From NCBI RefSeq assembly GCF_002362315.1, contig NZ_MTZV01000006.1, positions 620,001 through 684,000 on the forward strand: a stretch of DNA of 64,000 nucleotides. Direction: 5' to 3'. The position numbers and the translations under genes are program-made. Source of the stretch: Paraburkholderia acidicola. GTDB taxonomy: Bacteria; Pseudomonadota; Gammaproteobacteria; Burkholderiales; Burkholderiaceae. Positions within the stretch are counted from its first letter, which is position 1. Each line of letters opens with the position of its first letter. A model generated the notes under the pieces. That model was not told the origin of the DNA, did not search any database, and saw nothing but the letters and a program-made list of their open reading frames with translations. This document shows, piece by piece, positions 27,049 through 35,961 of this stretch.

Positions 27049-27747
27049 TCAACCCGGCTTGCGCCCCAGCAACTTCACGAGCACCGGGTAGGTCGTCGCG
27101 GGTGGCGGTGGTTCGTCTACCTGGCCGAGCGCTTCAACTGCGGCCACCACGGCTGCGTCGATCTTGGCGTCGCCGGTCGATTGCGCGACCGTCACCCGCG
27201 TAATGCGGCCCGAAGGTTCCATCCATAGATTCAGGTTGCCCGCGAAGCGTGTCCCGCCCGCGTCCTGTACGCCCTTGTCCTGCTCGATCGCGCGCTGCAG
27301 CGTGTAGACCATGTATTGCGCGTAGCTCGCGTTGCCAAACCGTCCGCCGCCACCACCACCCGCCATCCCTGAGCCATCGCCCGCAGCAATGCCAAAGTTG
27401 TCCGTACCGGCCTGCGCAGACGTGTTCATCGTCATCTGCTTCGGCTGGTTGTCCGACGGCTTGGGCGCCTCGGACGGTTTCGGTGCAACCGTCGGCTTGT
27501 CCACCGGCGTCTTCACGTCGTCGATTTTTTCAGGCGGCTTCTGCTTCGGTGGCGGAGGGGGCGGCGGTGGCGGCAGCGGGATGACGGTCGTCACCTGCGG
27601 TGCTTCGGCGCGCTTTACCCCTGCCGTGTCGCTGGCGAAGTGCCAGACGAGCGCCCCCAGGCCGATCACGATCAGCGCGATCACTACCGGCTTGATGAAG
27701 CGGCCAGGGCCGTCGCCGGGACCGCCGTCGGGGTAGGTCATTTCCAT
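27049..27747 (-). CDS. TonB-family energy transducer
   Basis: About 232 residues with the classic TonB plan. There is a short cytoplasmic N-terminus, one membrane anchor (KPVVIALIVIGLGALVWHF) and a periplasm-spanning proline-rich region with a run of nine prolines followed by KQKPPEK. A Gly-rich hinge leads to a C-terminal TonB domain (NLNLWMEPSGRITRVTVAQSTGDAKID). It lies 10 bp after exbD and after the ExbB fusion, so the three form a complete proton-driven motor. Whether it energises the downstream porin, the TpsB barrel or something else is unknown. Confidence 0.9.
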   Translation of the reverse strand: MEMTYPDGGPGDGPGRFIKPVVIALIVIGLGALVWHFASDTAGVKRAEAPQVTTVIPLPPPPPPPPPKQKPPEKIDDVKTPVDKPTVAPKPSEAPKPSDNQPKQMTMNTSAQAGTDNFGIAAGDGSGMAGGGGGGRFGNASYAQYMVYTLQRAIEQDKGVQDAGGTRFAGNLNLWMEPSGRITRVTVAQSTGDAKIDAAVVAAVEALGQVDEPPPPATTYPVLVKLLGRKPG

Positions 27748-27757
27748 CGCGTGTCCC

Positions 27758-28180
27758 CTAGCCGCCCGCACCCGAACCGGCCTGCGCCTTGCCGGTCACG
27801 AGTCCCACCTGCGACAGATCGAGTCGACGCAACAGGTCGAGTACGTCCATGACCTTCTGGTACGCCACGGTCGAGTCGCCTTTGAGCACGATCGGAAATT
27901 CCGGATTCGTCGCCTTCTCGGTGCGCAGGCGGTTCTCGAGTTCGTCCATCGTCACGGGGTACGCGTCGAGGAAAATCTGCCCCGAATCGGAGACCGTGAT
28001 CGCCTTGGTCTTCGGCTTCGCGAGACTCGCTGCCGAACTCGCCTTGGGCAGGTCCACCTTGATGCCCTGCACCGACGCGGTCGTCATGATGATGAAGATG
28101 ATCAGCAGCACATACGCGAGATCGAGCATCGGTGTGATGTTGATGTCGTCATACGGCTTGTCGTCGTCCTGAACCTGCAT
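27758..28180 (-). CDS. exbD: ExbD/TolR-type biopolymer transport protein
   Basis: 140 residues: a single N-terminal membrane helix and a periplasmic domain. The key proton-pathway aspartate is D20 in INITPMLDLAYVLLIIF. The periplasmic part ends with MDVLDLLRRLDLSQVGLVTG, typical of ExbD. It is a partner of the ExbB-fusion product encoded 20 bp upstream and of the TonB downstream. Confidence 0.92.
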   Translation of the reverse strand: MQVQDDDKPYDDINITPMLDLAYVLLIIFIIMTTASVQGIKVDLPKASSAASLAKPKTKAITVSDSGQIFLDAYPVTMDELENRLRTEKATNPEFPIVLKGDSTVAYQKVMDVLDLLRRLDLSQVGLVTGKAQAGSGAGG

Positions 28181-28200
28181 GGTGAAACTCTCCCGTGTGT

Positions 28201-30015
28201 TCAGTCGCCGGCCAGTGCGTGATCGGGGCTACGATGCGCTTCCGCGAGACGCGTGACGAATTCATCGACGAACACCTGCATGTTCGCGGTCACGTTCTTG
28301 TTGCGGATCAGCAGATAGTTGTAGCCAAAGAGCGCGGGAATCGCGACGAACAGACCGGTCACCGTGGCCAGCAACGCGGCCGCGATACCCGGCGCGATCG
28401 CGTTGACGTTCACGTCGCCCGCTGCGGCAATCGCAGCGAACGTGATCATCACGCCGACCACGGTGCCGAGCAGGCCAAGGAACGGGCCGCCCGAGATCGC
28501 GATGGTCAGCAGCACCATCGATTTCGACAGACGCTGGTTTTCGCGCACGAGCGTGGCATCCATCGACGCGCGAATCGCTTCGATCGATTCCGTCGTGATG
28601 ACCGTACGGCCGTTGCCGTCTACCCGGCTGTGAATTTCATGAACGCCCGCCTTGTACAGCCGATACAGCGACGACTGATACAGGCGCTTGCCTTCATTGC
28701 TCTTCTCGTCGACATGCGCGAGCCCTACCAGATGCCGGCCCGCGACTTCACGGAAGCGCTGCACGAAGTAGTTATTCGCCTTGTCGACGGTGCCGACATA
28801 CGACGCCTTGTTCCACATCACGACCCACGAGATCGCCGCCATCGCCAGCAAGATGCCGATGACCACCCACGCGTCGACCGTCACCGACTTGACGATCACG
28901 CCGAAGTAGCCAAAGCCGAAGCCAGACTGCTTCTCGTCGGCACCGTAGTTCACGAGCTTCGATTCCGAGCCCTGGGAAAACGAATCGAGTGAAATCAGCG
29001 CAGCGGAGCGCGCGACTTTCGACAGACGCAATTCATCGAGCGTGCCGTTGAAGCCGGCGAAGCCTGCGGTCGAGCCCGCTACGTCGCCGGCCACCGTGGC
29101 GGCACTGGTCAGCGCGGGCAACGTTGCGGCAACCTGTGCAACCTGCTTGCCGTTCGCATAGACGGTCAGGTTCTTGCCGTCGGCGGTCACTGCGAGGTAG
29201 GTCCACTGGCTTGCAGGCACCGGCTGCGCAGCGGGCGTCCGCACCGGCGCCGTGCTACCTGGGGCACCATCGATCTCCGCGAACGGCGCACCGTTATCGA
29301 GCCCGATCAGCAGCGCATTCGCGCCATCGCGGCGACCATAGATCAGTGTGTTCGGTGCCAGCGCAGCAGGCTTCACCCATGCACTGAACGTAAAGCTCCC
29401 ACCTGCGCTCACAGCAAGCGAAGGACTGGCTGGCAGGTTCAGCGGCGTGGTGCCGTCAAACTTCGCCGCCTTGCCGATGATGCCGTCCTCGACGGTTTTC
29501 GCCGGTGCGTTCTGCGCGTTGTTGCCGTACGCGGTCACGTCTTTCGCCGGCGTACCCGCTGCGCCATTGAAGTGATACACGAGCGTGTAGTCCGGATCGA
29601 ATGTTTCGGCAGCCTTGGCGCCGTCCGGCGCTTTCTTGTTGCCGTAGTACATCCAGATGTTCTCGGTGGCGCCCGCGGGCATCTGCGGCACGTCTACCCA
29701 GATCAATGCCACACCGAGCACCGCGTCGTACTGTTCGATGTGATAGTTCAGCGGCGTCTTATCGTCAGTGGCGACGAAGCGGATATCCGCGCCGTTCTCC
29801 TCGAGCCCGTCGAACTGGAAATTGCCGGAATGCAGACGGATCAGCAACGGCACGCGACCCGCCGATTCCGCGAGGTTCGCCCCCTTCGGGCTCGTGTCGA
29901 TCGTGATGGCCTTACGGTACGACCAGTCGTTTTGCCACCACGCGTTGGCGACGCCCGGCACGCAGCCCAGCAGCACCGTGACGGCCGACAGAAAGAGAAA
30001 TAACGCTCGCTTCAC
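28201..30015 (-). CDS. DUF2341-LamG-ExbB fusion protein (proton channel subunit)
   Basis: 604 residues from a GTG start at 30015, which has GGGGAG 6 bp upstream. Order of parts: signal peptide (1-25); DUF2341 region (about 26-130, WWQNDWSYRKAITID and IWMYYGNKKAPDG); a concanavalin/laminin-G-like fold (about 145-340, VYHFNGAAGT, FSAWVKPA, GTLDELRLSKVARS); a membrane helix (about 376-401); then the ExbB/TolQ channel with two more helices (about 507-531 and 540-569, GGPFLGLLGTVVGVM and GIAAALLATVTGLFVAIP). A large carbohydrate-binding-like periplasmic domain is therefore built into the motor. DUF2341-ExbB pairings are known in proteobacteria, but function is undefined. Confidence 0.87.
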   Translation of the reverse strand: MKRALFLFLSAVTVLLGCVPGVANAWWQNDWSYRKAITIDTSPKGANLAESAGRVPLLIRLHSGNFQFDGLEENGADIRFVATDDKTPLNYHIEQYDAVLGVALIWVDVPQMPAGATENIWMYYGNKKAPDGAKAAETFDPDYTLVYHFNGAAGTPAKDVTAYGNNAQNAPAKTVEDGIIGKAAKFDGTTPLNLPASPSLAVSAGGSFTFSAWVKPAALAPNTLIYGRRDGANALLIGLDNGAPFAEIDGAPGSTAPVRTPAAQPVPASQWTYLAVTADGKNLTVYANGKQVAQVAATLPALTSAATVAGDVAGSTAGFAGFNGTLDELRLSKVARSAALISLDSFSQGSESKLVNYGADEKQSGFGFGYFGVIVKSVTVDAWVVIGILLAMAAISWVVMWNKASYVGTVDKANNYFVQRFREVAGRHLVGLAHVDEKSNEGKRLYQSSLYRLYKAGVHEIHSRVDGNGRTVITTESIEAIRASMDATLVRENQRLSKSMVLLTIAISGGPFLGLLGTVVGVMITFAAIAAAGDVNVNAIAPGIAAALLATVTGLFVAIPALFGYNYLLIRNKNVTANMQVFVDEFVTRLAEAHRSPDHALAGD

Positions 30016-30104
30016 AATCCACTCCCCGGAATAAGCCGGCCCGTGCTCCGGGCGCTGGCACAACAGATTTGAAAATCGTTCAAGGTCATCAGAGTCATTG
30101 CGTA

Positions 30105-31766
30105 TCAGAAGCCCAGCCGGACATAGAAATCGAAGCGCGGGCTGTATTGCTTCGTGTAGACACCGGCTTTCAGCGGCCAGCCTGCTTCGAAATCGGCGCT
30201 CGCGTATTTGAGTAGCTGCAACCGCGTACCCACGCCGACGCTCAGCAGGTTGAAGCTCGAGGTCTGTTCAGGTAGCGGGCTCAGAAGCCACAAATGCGCC
30301 GCATCGATAAAGGCGTGGAAGCGCCACTCGTTGATCTGGCTTCCCACAGCCCCGCCGAGATACTTCGTCAGTGACGGGCTGCGCAGTTCGAGCGAACCGA
30401 TCACGCCGCTGTCTGCGGTGTCTTCGGCTTGCATGTAGCCGCGCACGCTGTTCATACCGCCCGCGGCGAACTGTTCGCTCGACACCAGCGGCGCACTGGC
30501 GAGCTGCGCGCTCACATGGGCGTTGGCCTGGATGTCGTGGTTGAAGAGCTGCGTGTGATTGATGTCGAACTTGCCGTACACAAAGTCCGGTGTCGCGTTG
30601 TAGCGCTTGTTGTCCCACGCGGCGCCATCGCTGCCGATACCGCGAATCGTCGTCGTGAGCGACGCCGAGAATGCGGTCTGCGAGTTTTTCAGGCTCAGTT
30701 GCGAGTTGTACGAAATCGTCACCGGCACGTAAGTTAGCGGTGCTGTCGAGGTCGACCCCGGCAACGAGTCGACTTCGTCGTAGTGCTTGCGGTCGATTTC
30801 AACGCTGACCGACTGCGCATAGGTGTCGGAGCCCGGCAACGTGTAGATCGCCGTGAATCCATAAGTCGTGCCCTTGCCGAGCACACTCACGTTGCCGAGC
30901 GACGCAACGTTGCTGTCCGAGTGGATGACGGTAGCGAGAAAGCTCCAGTGCGAGTCTTTCAGCGGCGCCAGATAGGAGAACGAGTACACGCGCGCATCGT
31001 TGGGATGCTGAGGCGCGATCAGATAGGTCCCCGACAGAACGTGGCCAAGCTGCCAGAGATTCGAATAGCTGAGCGTGGCGCTAGTCCGTAGCGATGAGGT
31101 GCCCGGACTGTTGTCGTTGTTCATGTCGAGCGTACCGTGCAACGGGCTGTGATCGTCGACCTTCAGGTCGACGTCGACGGTCTGCGGCAATGCGCCGGGC
31201 TTCAGCACCGGAATCACCTGGCGGTCGGCCGAGCGGTTCAGGTCTGTGAGTTGCTGCTGCGCCTGCGTAAAGTCGGGCACATTGCCTTCGGCGAGCGCCG
31301 GCACCGCGTCGCGGATGTTTTGCGGCGAGTTGTACCGCGCACCTTCCACACGCAGCCGCCCCACCTTCGCCTCGACGACCTGTAGCACGATCACTCCGTC
31401 CTTGACCTGTTGCTGAGGAAGCTCCACTACGACCGACTGATAGCCTTTGTCCTGATACGTCTTCTGCAATGCATCGCGTGCCGCGTTCACATCGTCGATC
31501 GTCTTGCCCGGTCCCTCGAACGGATACACGGCCTTTTCGATATCGACGCTTTGCAGCTTCGTGTTGCCGCGCACGATGAATTCATTCAGATCGAACGTTC
31601 TCGGCGCATTCGATGCTTGCTGTGCAACCGGCGCCGCACCGGCGGCCTGCTGCGCACGAACGCCAACCGTAAGACTCAACCCGCTAATCAGCACCACACC
31701 CGCAAGACACTGGTGCCTCGCAGGGCGCCTGTGTTCGTGTGGTTCCCCGTCTGCTCTTGGCGGCAT
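30105..31766 (-). CDS. TpsB-type outer-membrane translocator (ShlB/FhaC/HecB family)
   Basis: 553 residues. A signal peptide is followed by POTRA domains (about 55-215; FDLNEFIVRGNTKL, VVEAKVGRLRVEGARY) and a C-terminal 16-strand-type barrel. The barrel contains the conserved VRGY lid-lock motif (GGMNSVRGYMQ) and ends with an aromatic residue (FYVRLGF). It should secrete a TPS-domain exoprotein, most likely the 4276-residue protein encoded at 45803-58633. The two genes are unusually far apart, about 14 kb. The ATG at 31766 is preceded by GGGGAG. It is the first gene of the 13-gene array. Confidence 0.92.
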   Translation of the reverse strand: MPPRADGEPHEHRRPARHQCLAGVVLISGLSLTVGVRAQQAAGAAPVAQQASNAPRTFDLNEFIVRGNTKLQSVDIEKAVYPFEGPGKTIDDVNAARDALQKTYQDKGYQSVVVELPQQQVKDGVIVLQVVEAKVGRLRVEGARYNSPQNIRDAVPALAEGNVPDFTQAQQQLTDLNRSADRQVIPVLKPGALPQTVDVDLKVDDHSPLHGTLDMNNDNSPGTSSLRTSATLSYSNLWQLGHVLSGTYLIAPQHPNDARVYSFSYLAPLKDSHWSFLATVIHSDSNVASLGNVSVLGKGTTYGFTAIYTLPGSDTYAQSVSVEIDRKHYDEVDSLPGSTSTAPLTYVPVTISYNSQLSLKNSQTAFSASLTTTIRGIGSDGAAWDNKRYNATPDFVYGKFDINHTQLFNHDIQANAHVSAQLASAPLVSSEQFAAGGMNSVRGYMQAEDTADSGVIGSLELRSPSLTKYLGGAVGSQINEWRFHAFIDAAHLWLLSPLPEQTSSFNLLSVGVGTRLQLLKYASADFEAGWPLKAGVYTKQYSPRFDFYVRLGF

Positions 31767-32462
31767 GCGCCACTCCCCTTTTCTGATCCAGATCATTGCT
31801 GCCACGGGCACATCTAACGACGGCGCCCCGTTAACACAATTTCGTTACAGACCAGTGACATATAATTCGCCATCCTCAACAAGAAGGTGGCGATGAGGTT
31901 CATCAAGATCACTAGCGCCGCTATTCGTTGCAGTCAGTCGATGACACAACACCCCGCGCGTCAAAAACTGAATCCATCAACGTCCCACATCCTGTTTTCG
32001 CGGCTCGTCGAATCCGCTATCAAGGCTCTTATCGTTAAGGACGAATCGAATCCGCATAACCCGCATATTTTTAAACGCATTCGATACCTGGTTTTGCTGA
32101 CAGAACGATTCCGCTAAATGCCGGGCATCGCACGAGTCGATCGGCGACCGCGAAAGCGCAAAGCGAGAATGATTCCGTGCCGATCTCCGGGAAGCAGGCA
32201 ACTCTGGACGAGAAGATAGATGGGGAAAAAGACGATGTGCCATCGAGACAGGTTTCCATGGCAGCCGATAGCACCCAACGGCATCCATTACGAAACCTGA
32301 CGACGTATCCTAGAAATGAAATGTGACGCTTGCATGACTCCGTAGCGAGACATGCCTCAGGAAAACGGCACACACCACGTTGCGATCCGACTGTGCGGCA
32401 TACGCGTCGTCTAAACGTCTTAATAAGTAAGTACACGAACGAAGCGGACGGAGAGCAGGCCC
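31767..32462. other. Gene-free region upstream of the TpsB array
   Basis: About 700 bp, A+T-richer than the flanks. It must contain the promoter of the minus-strand array, and the stretch GAATTATATG (minus strand, near 31865) is a possible -10 region. Short open frames on both strands have neither ribosome-binding sites nor recognisable products. I see no IS ends here. Confidence 0.4.
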
Positions 32463-33035
32463 ATGTTGATCATTACGATGCTGTTGCGACGAATCGCTGG
32501 AAGGTTGAGCGCCGTGCCCACGGCCTCCGGCCGCTTGCCGCGCGACAGTTCCCCCACCAATCATGTACCGGCGCCGCTGTACTGGCGCACGCCATGGCTG
32601 CGCTGGCATCTGCTGTCGTGGGTCGCGCTGACGCTGCTCGCGCCACCGTTCTGGGCAATCGGCACCCTGCTGACGATCAACCCCCATAGCGATCAACCGT
32701 GGTTCTGGCCCGCCACCATGGCCGTCGTGCCGCTCGCCAACGGCCTCGCGATCCTGCTCACCAACCAGCGCCATCACCGCGCGCGCTTCACCAGCCGACG
32801 CGACGTCACCCTCTATTACTTTGCCGTCAGCATGCCGATGTGCTGTGCGCTGTTCACACTCGTACTCTGGGGAACCAACGCCATCACCGGCCTGGTCGGT
32901 CCGCTGGCGGTCGGGACACACGGCACCCCGTCGACAGTCATCGCGTTGTGGGCTGCCGGTCTCATTGCGGGTGTCGGCATATCGTCATCTGCGCATGCCA
33001 GCATCCTGCACGCATGGCTCGCCTTCGAAGCCTGA
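32463..33035 (+). CDS. Membrane protein of unknown function
   Basis: 190 residues with about four hydrophobic helices (LLSWVALTLLAPPFWAIGTLL, PATMAVVPLANGLAILL, LYYFAVSMPMCCALFTLVLW, IALWAAGLIAGVGISSSAHASIL). It starts at an ATG after a GGAGAGCAGG stretch. I do not recognise a family. It lies 33 bp upstream of gspK on the same strand and could be an inner-membrane partner of that pseudopilin, although it does not look like GspL, GspM or a prepilin peptidase. Confidence 0.6.
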   Translation: MLIITMLLRRIAGRLSAVPTASGRLPRDSSPTNHVPAPLYWRTPWLRWHLLSWVALTLLAPPFWAIGTLLTINPHSDQPWFWPATMAVVPLANGLAILLTNQRHHRARFTSRRDVTLYYFAVSMPMCCALFTLVLWGTNAITGLVGPLAVGTHGTPSTVIALWAAGLIAGVGISSSAHASILHAWLAFEA

Positions 33036-33068
33036 GATCAATCACTCCATTCCCGCGGGATCCGTTAA

Positions 33069-34085
33069 ATGCACGAGGGCCTATCCCGCCGCACGGCAAG
33101 AAGGACGACGACAAGGACGGTAGCGGCGCGGCGCGAGCGCGGTATCGCCATCGTGGCCGTACTCCTGATCGTTGCGCTCGCCGCCGTGCTTGCCGCGAGC
33201 GTGATGTGGCGTCAGCAGGTCGCCACGCGCGACGTGGAAAACCAGCGCCTCGCCGTCGAAACGATGTGGGCCGAGCGCGCGGCCGTGGAATGGGCACGCG
33301 CCGTATTGCGCGCGCAAACGATTACCTCGAACGTGACGTACAACGGACAACCATGGTCGGCCCCGGCCACCGAGGTACAACTGGCCGACTTCATGCCGCC
33401 CGCCGCGACCGCGGTCAATGCGGAACTGTCGCGTGCGAAGATCTCCGGTGAGGTAGAAGACGCGCAGATGAAGTTCAATCTGATGAACCTGGTGTCGCGC
33501 ATTGCGCCTGGTAAGCCCTGGCAGACCAATAGCGACGGTTTGCTTGCCTATCGCAGGTTGCTTGGAGAACTGTCCGTCGATCCGGCGCTCGCGAAGCAAA
33601 CCGCCGATTACATCCTCAGCTCCCTGCGCGAGTCGAATAGCGCGGGCGACTGGCCGTTGCAACTCGTTTCAACGGTCGATCTCGCCCGTGTGCCGGGCTA
33701 CGATGCACACACGATAGAAACGCTCACGCCATTCGTCACGATCCTGCCGGACTTCACTACGGTCAACGCGAATACCGCAGCGGCGCCGGTTCTGATGGCC
33801 GCGATTCCCACGTTATCGAGCAGCCAGGCACGTAGACTCGTCGAGCGCCGCAATACGGCCTACTTCGTCAGCACCGGCGATATTGCTGAAGCGCTCGTGC
33901 CAGGCGAAGGGGGCGCCGCGCTCCCCGATGGATCGATAGTCGGTGTGAACAGCGGGTACTTCATCGTTCACTGCCGCATTCATTCTGCGCGGATCAACGT
34001 TCGTATCGACACGTTGATCGCGCGCTACGGCATCGGCAATTACAGCTGGACCGCCGTCATCTGGGCCCACCGTCTCGTCGATTAG
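33069..34085 (+). CDS. gspK: Type II secretion minor pseudopilin GspK-like
   Basis: 338 residues. A prepilin-type signal (ARRERG then IAIVAVLLIVALAAVLAA) lacks the Glu at +5, as is usual for GspK. The large periplasmic domain follows, with VEDAQMKFNLMNLV, LGELSVDPALAKQTADYIL and DFTTVNANTAAAPVLMAAIP, the SAM-like region of GspK. GspK caps the pseudopilus tip in type II secretion. No gspD, gspE, gspG or gspL lies in the window, so this may be part of a dispersed system or a specialised assembly. Its stop codon is only 9 bp from the convergent transposase-like gene. Confidence 0.82.
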   Translation: MHEGLSRRTARRTTTRTVAARRERGIAIVAVLLIVALAAVLAASVMWRQQVATRDVENQRLAVETMWAERAAVEWARAVLRAQTITSNVTYNGQPWSAPATEVQLADFMPPAATAVNAELSRAKISGEVEDAQMKFNLMNLVSRIAPGKPWQTNSDGLLAYRRLLGELSVDPALAKQTADYILSSLRESNSAGDWPLQLVSTVDLARVPGYDAHTIETLTPFVTILPDFTTVNANTAAAPVLMAAIPTLSSSQARRLVERRNTAYFVSTGDIAEALVPGEGGAALPDGSIVGVNSGYFIVHCRIHSARINVRIDTLIARYGIGNYSWTAVIWAHRLVD

Positions 34086-34094
34086 GCTGGCTTA

Positions 34095-35759
34095 TCAGTT
34101 CAGCGAAGGCTCGCTGAACGAAGCCGACCCCGTCATCTGCGCAAACGCCGCGTAGTCGAGCGAAAGCCGGTCGAGACTCGATTCACGCACTTCGCCCAGC
34201 AGACGATTCCAGTTATCGATCGAAACAAGCAGCCCGATGGGCCGGTTGTATTTCGTGACCATCACCAGCGCTTCGCCTGCATGTCGCAACGCCTTGGACG
34301 GATTGCTGCTGAAATCGCGCGTCGCCATCGCGATGGTGGGCAGACGGAACGGACCCAGTGCGTCGAGTTCCATGTCGCCATGCAGAAGCCGCTCGACAGT
34401 CCCCGCGCGCAACCGTGCCTGCGATTTCGCCGACAGCTTGTTGTCCTGCCTTCTTCTGCGCTCGCTGCGCGGGTCGATGTGCACGGCGAGACGCCGCACG
34501 ATCTGGCCAAGTTCCGCGGCAGGCAGTTGATCGTAGCGCCGCCAGTTTTCAGGCGGCAGCGCGATCATCATGCCGCCGTAGGCCGCTTCGATGCCGCTGG
34601 CGATATGTAACGGCAGCCCTTCGAGATCGTGGGCATCCAGCCCGAGCGTGCTTCGCACCGCATCCAGCATCACGCTGAGCACGTTGTACGCCACCGCGAC
34701 GATGCTGCTCGCTAGCGCCATCGCACGCGGCGGTACGGCGGCAGCCAATGCGCAGTCGAACACCGCATCCATCGGTAGCGGTAGTGAATCACTCCAGCGC
34801 CGGCAGGACAGACGGACGATCTGCAGCGCGTCGAGCTGCGATGCCGGTACGTTGGTCAGAATGCGGATGGTTGCGTCCGCATCGTTAGCGGTAGCGGCGC
34901 CGCTACGACGCCATTCGATCCGCCTGAAAACCAGCGATGCGCCGCACCCGTCGTCGATGCCAACCGTCTGCTCGAACACCGGAGCATCATCGAGCAACCC
35001 CGTTTCACGCAGCGCATCCAGTTCGCGATACGCAGCAGCGCAGCCATGTTCCTGCACGATAAACGCGCTACCACGGCGCGGCCAGCCCGAAAGTATTGCG
35101 TTCGTATTGAAGCGACCGTCGACGATCCACAAGTCGCCAGGCTGCAGCGACTCCAGGTACGCCCCGAGAAACGCACGCTCATGGATATGACCGCGTTCAT
35201 AGGGAACGAGATCGACGATCATCCCGAGGTCCGGATCGTAGACGGGCAACATGCGCGGCTGCGGCGTTGCATCGTGTGCGACATCGTTACCCGCGACGAC
35301 ATGCGTACAACCCTCGGGCCCAGGCGTGCATTGCATGCCGAGCGGCATGCGCCGACCGTCCAGTACCCTGAGCCGATAACCGGCCACGGTCGCCGGCGAC
35401 TGATCCGCGCGCGGCCAGGCGGCGGGCACCAGCAAAGCGGCGCTTTCTTTAACGAGCCCCCGGCTCCATCCGCTCTGCAGACGGCTCATCCTGTCGTGCA
35501 GCGAGGTGACGAGCGCGCCGAACTCAGTGGAGGTACCGGCAGGCAAGTGATGCGCCCGCTGCCCCGGCGTCGCGATCGCGACCATCGCCTTCGCCGTCAT
35601 CGAGAACAGCTGCTCGCGCGTCGCCTCGCAGTCCTGCTCCTCGCCTCTTTCAAACGAATCGTCCAGCCATTCTGCGTGCAGCCCGCATTGCATGACGAGT
35701 CTCGCCATGACTGCCATCGGGCTATGCTCGACAAACCGTTCCATAATTGTGCGTATCAC
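34095..35759 (-). CDS. Degenerate IS4-like transposase fused to a Phd/YefM-like antitoxin domain
   Basis: 554 residues from a GTG at 35759 (GAGG 7 bp upstream); an ATG at 35744 is the alternative. Residues about 1-455 resemble an IS4-group DDE transposase: D134 in RVLDGRRM, D214 in WIVDGRFNTN, and MMIALPPENW. Where active relatives have RWxIE with the third catalytic acid, this protein reads RWSDS (321-325), so that Glu is missing. Residues about 476-522 (ATRDFSSNPSKALRHAGEAL, NRPIGLLVSIDNWNRLL) look like a Phd/YefM antitoxin. No terminal inverted repeats or toxin gene are visible. It looks domesticated rather than mobile. The open frame continues upstream but overlaps the divergent promoter. 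Confidence 0.72.
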   Translation of the reverse strand: MIRTIMERFVEHSPMAVMARLVMQCGLHAEWLDDSFERGEEQDCEATREQLFSMTAKAMVAIATPGQRAHHLPAGTSTEFGALVTSLHDRMSRLQSGWSRGLVKESAALLVPAAWPRADQSPATVAGYRLRVLDGRRMPLGMQCTPGPEGCTHVVAGNDVAHDATPQPRMLPVYDPDLGMIVDLVPYERGHIHERAFLGAYLESLQPGDLWIVDGRFNTNAILSGWPRRGSAFIVQEHGCAAAYRELDALRETGLLDDAPVFEQTVGIDDGCGASLVFRRIEWRRSGAATANDADATIRILTNVPASQLDALQIVRLSCRRWSDSLPLPMDAVFDCALAAAVPPRAMALASSIVAVAYNVLSVMLDAVRSTLGLDAHDLEGLPLHIASGIEAAYGGMMIALPPENWRRYDQLPAAELGQIVRRLAVHIDPRSERRRRQDNKLSAKSQARLRAGTVERLLHGDMELDALGPFRLPTIAMATRDFSSNPSKALRHAGEALVMVTKYNRPIGLLVSIDNWNRLLGEVRESSLDRLSLDYAAFAQMTGSASFSEPSLN

Positions 35760-35961
35760 GTGATTGCCTCGTCGCTGTTTGGCAAAGCGTTTCCACGGAT
35801 CCCCCAGGTTACGCCGCTTTGCGGCAGAATCGCCGCGACTATCCCTGCCCCGCTTGTGTTTTGCCTGTACGTCACCCGTCCTCGCCTTTATGTCGTCACG
35901 CTGCTCATTTTGGTGCGTGCTATCCTCGCCCCAGCCAGTTCGAGCCCACTGAGGACCCTGC

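Noticed and set aside
31887..32436. Short frames upstream of the TpsB array
   Set aside because: No convincing start signals, atypical codon use and no family resemblance.
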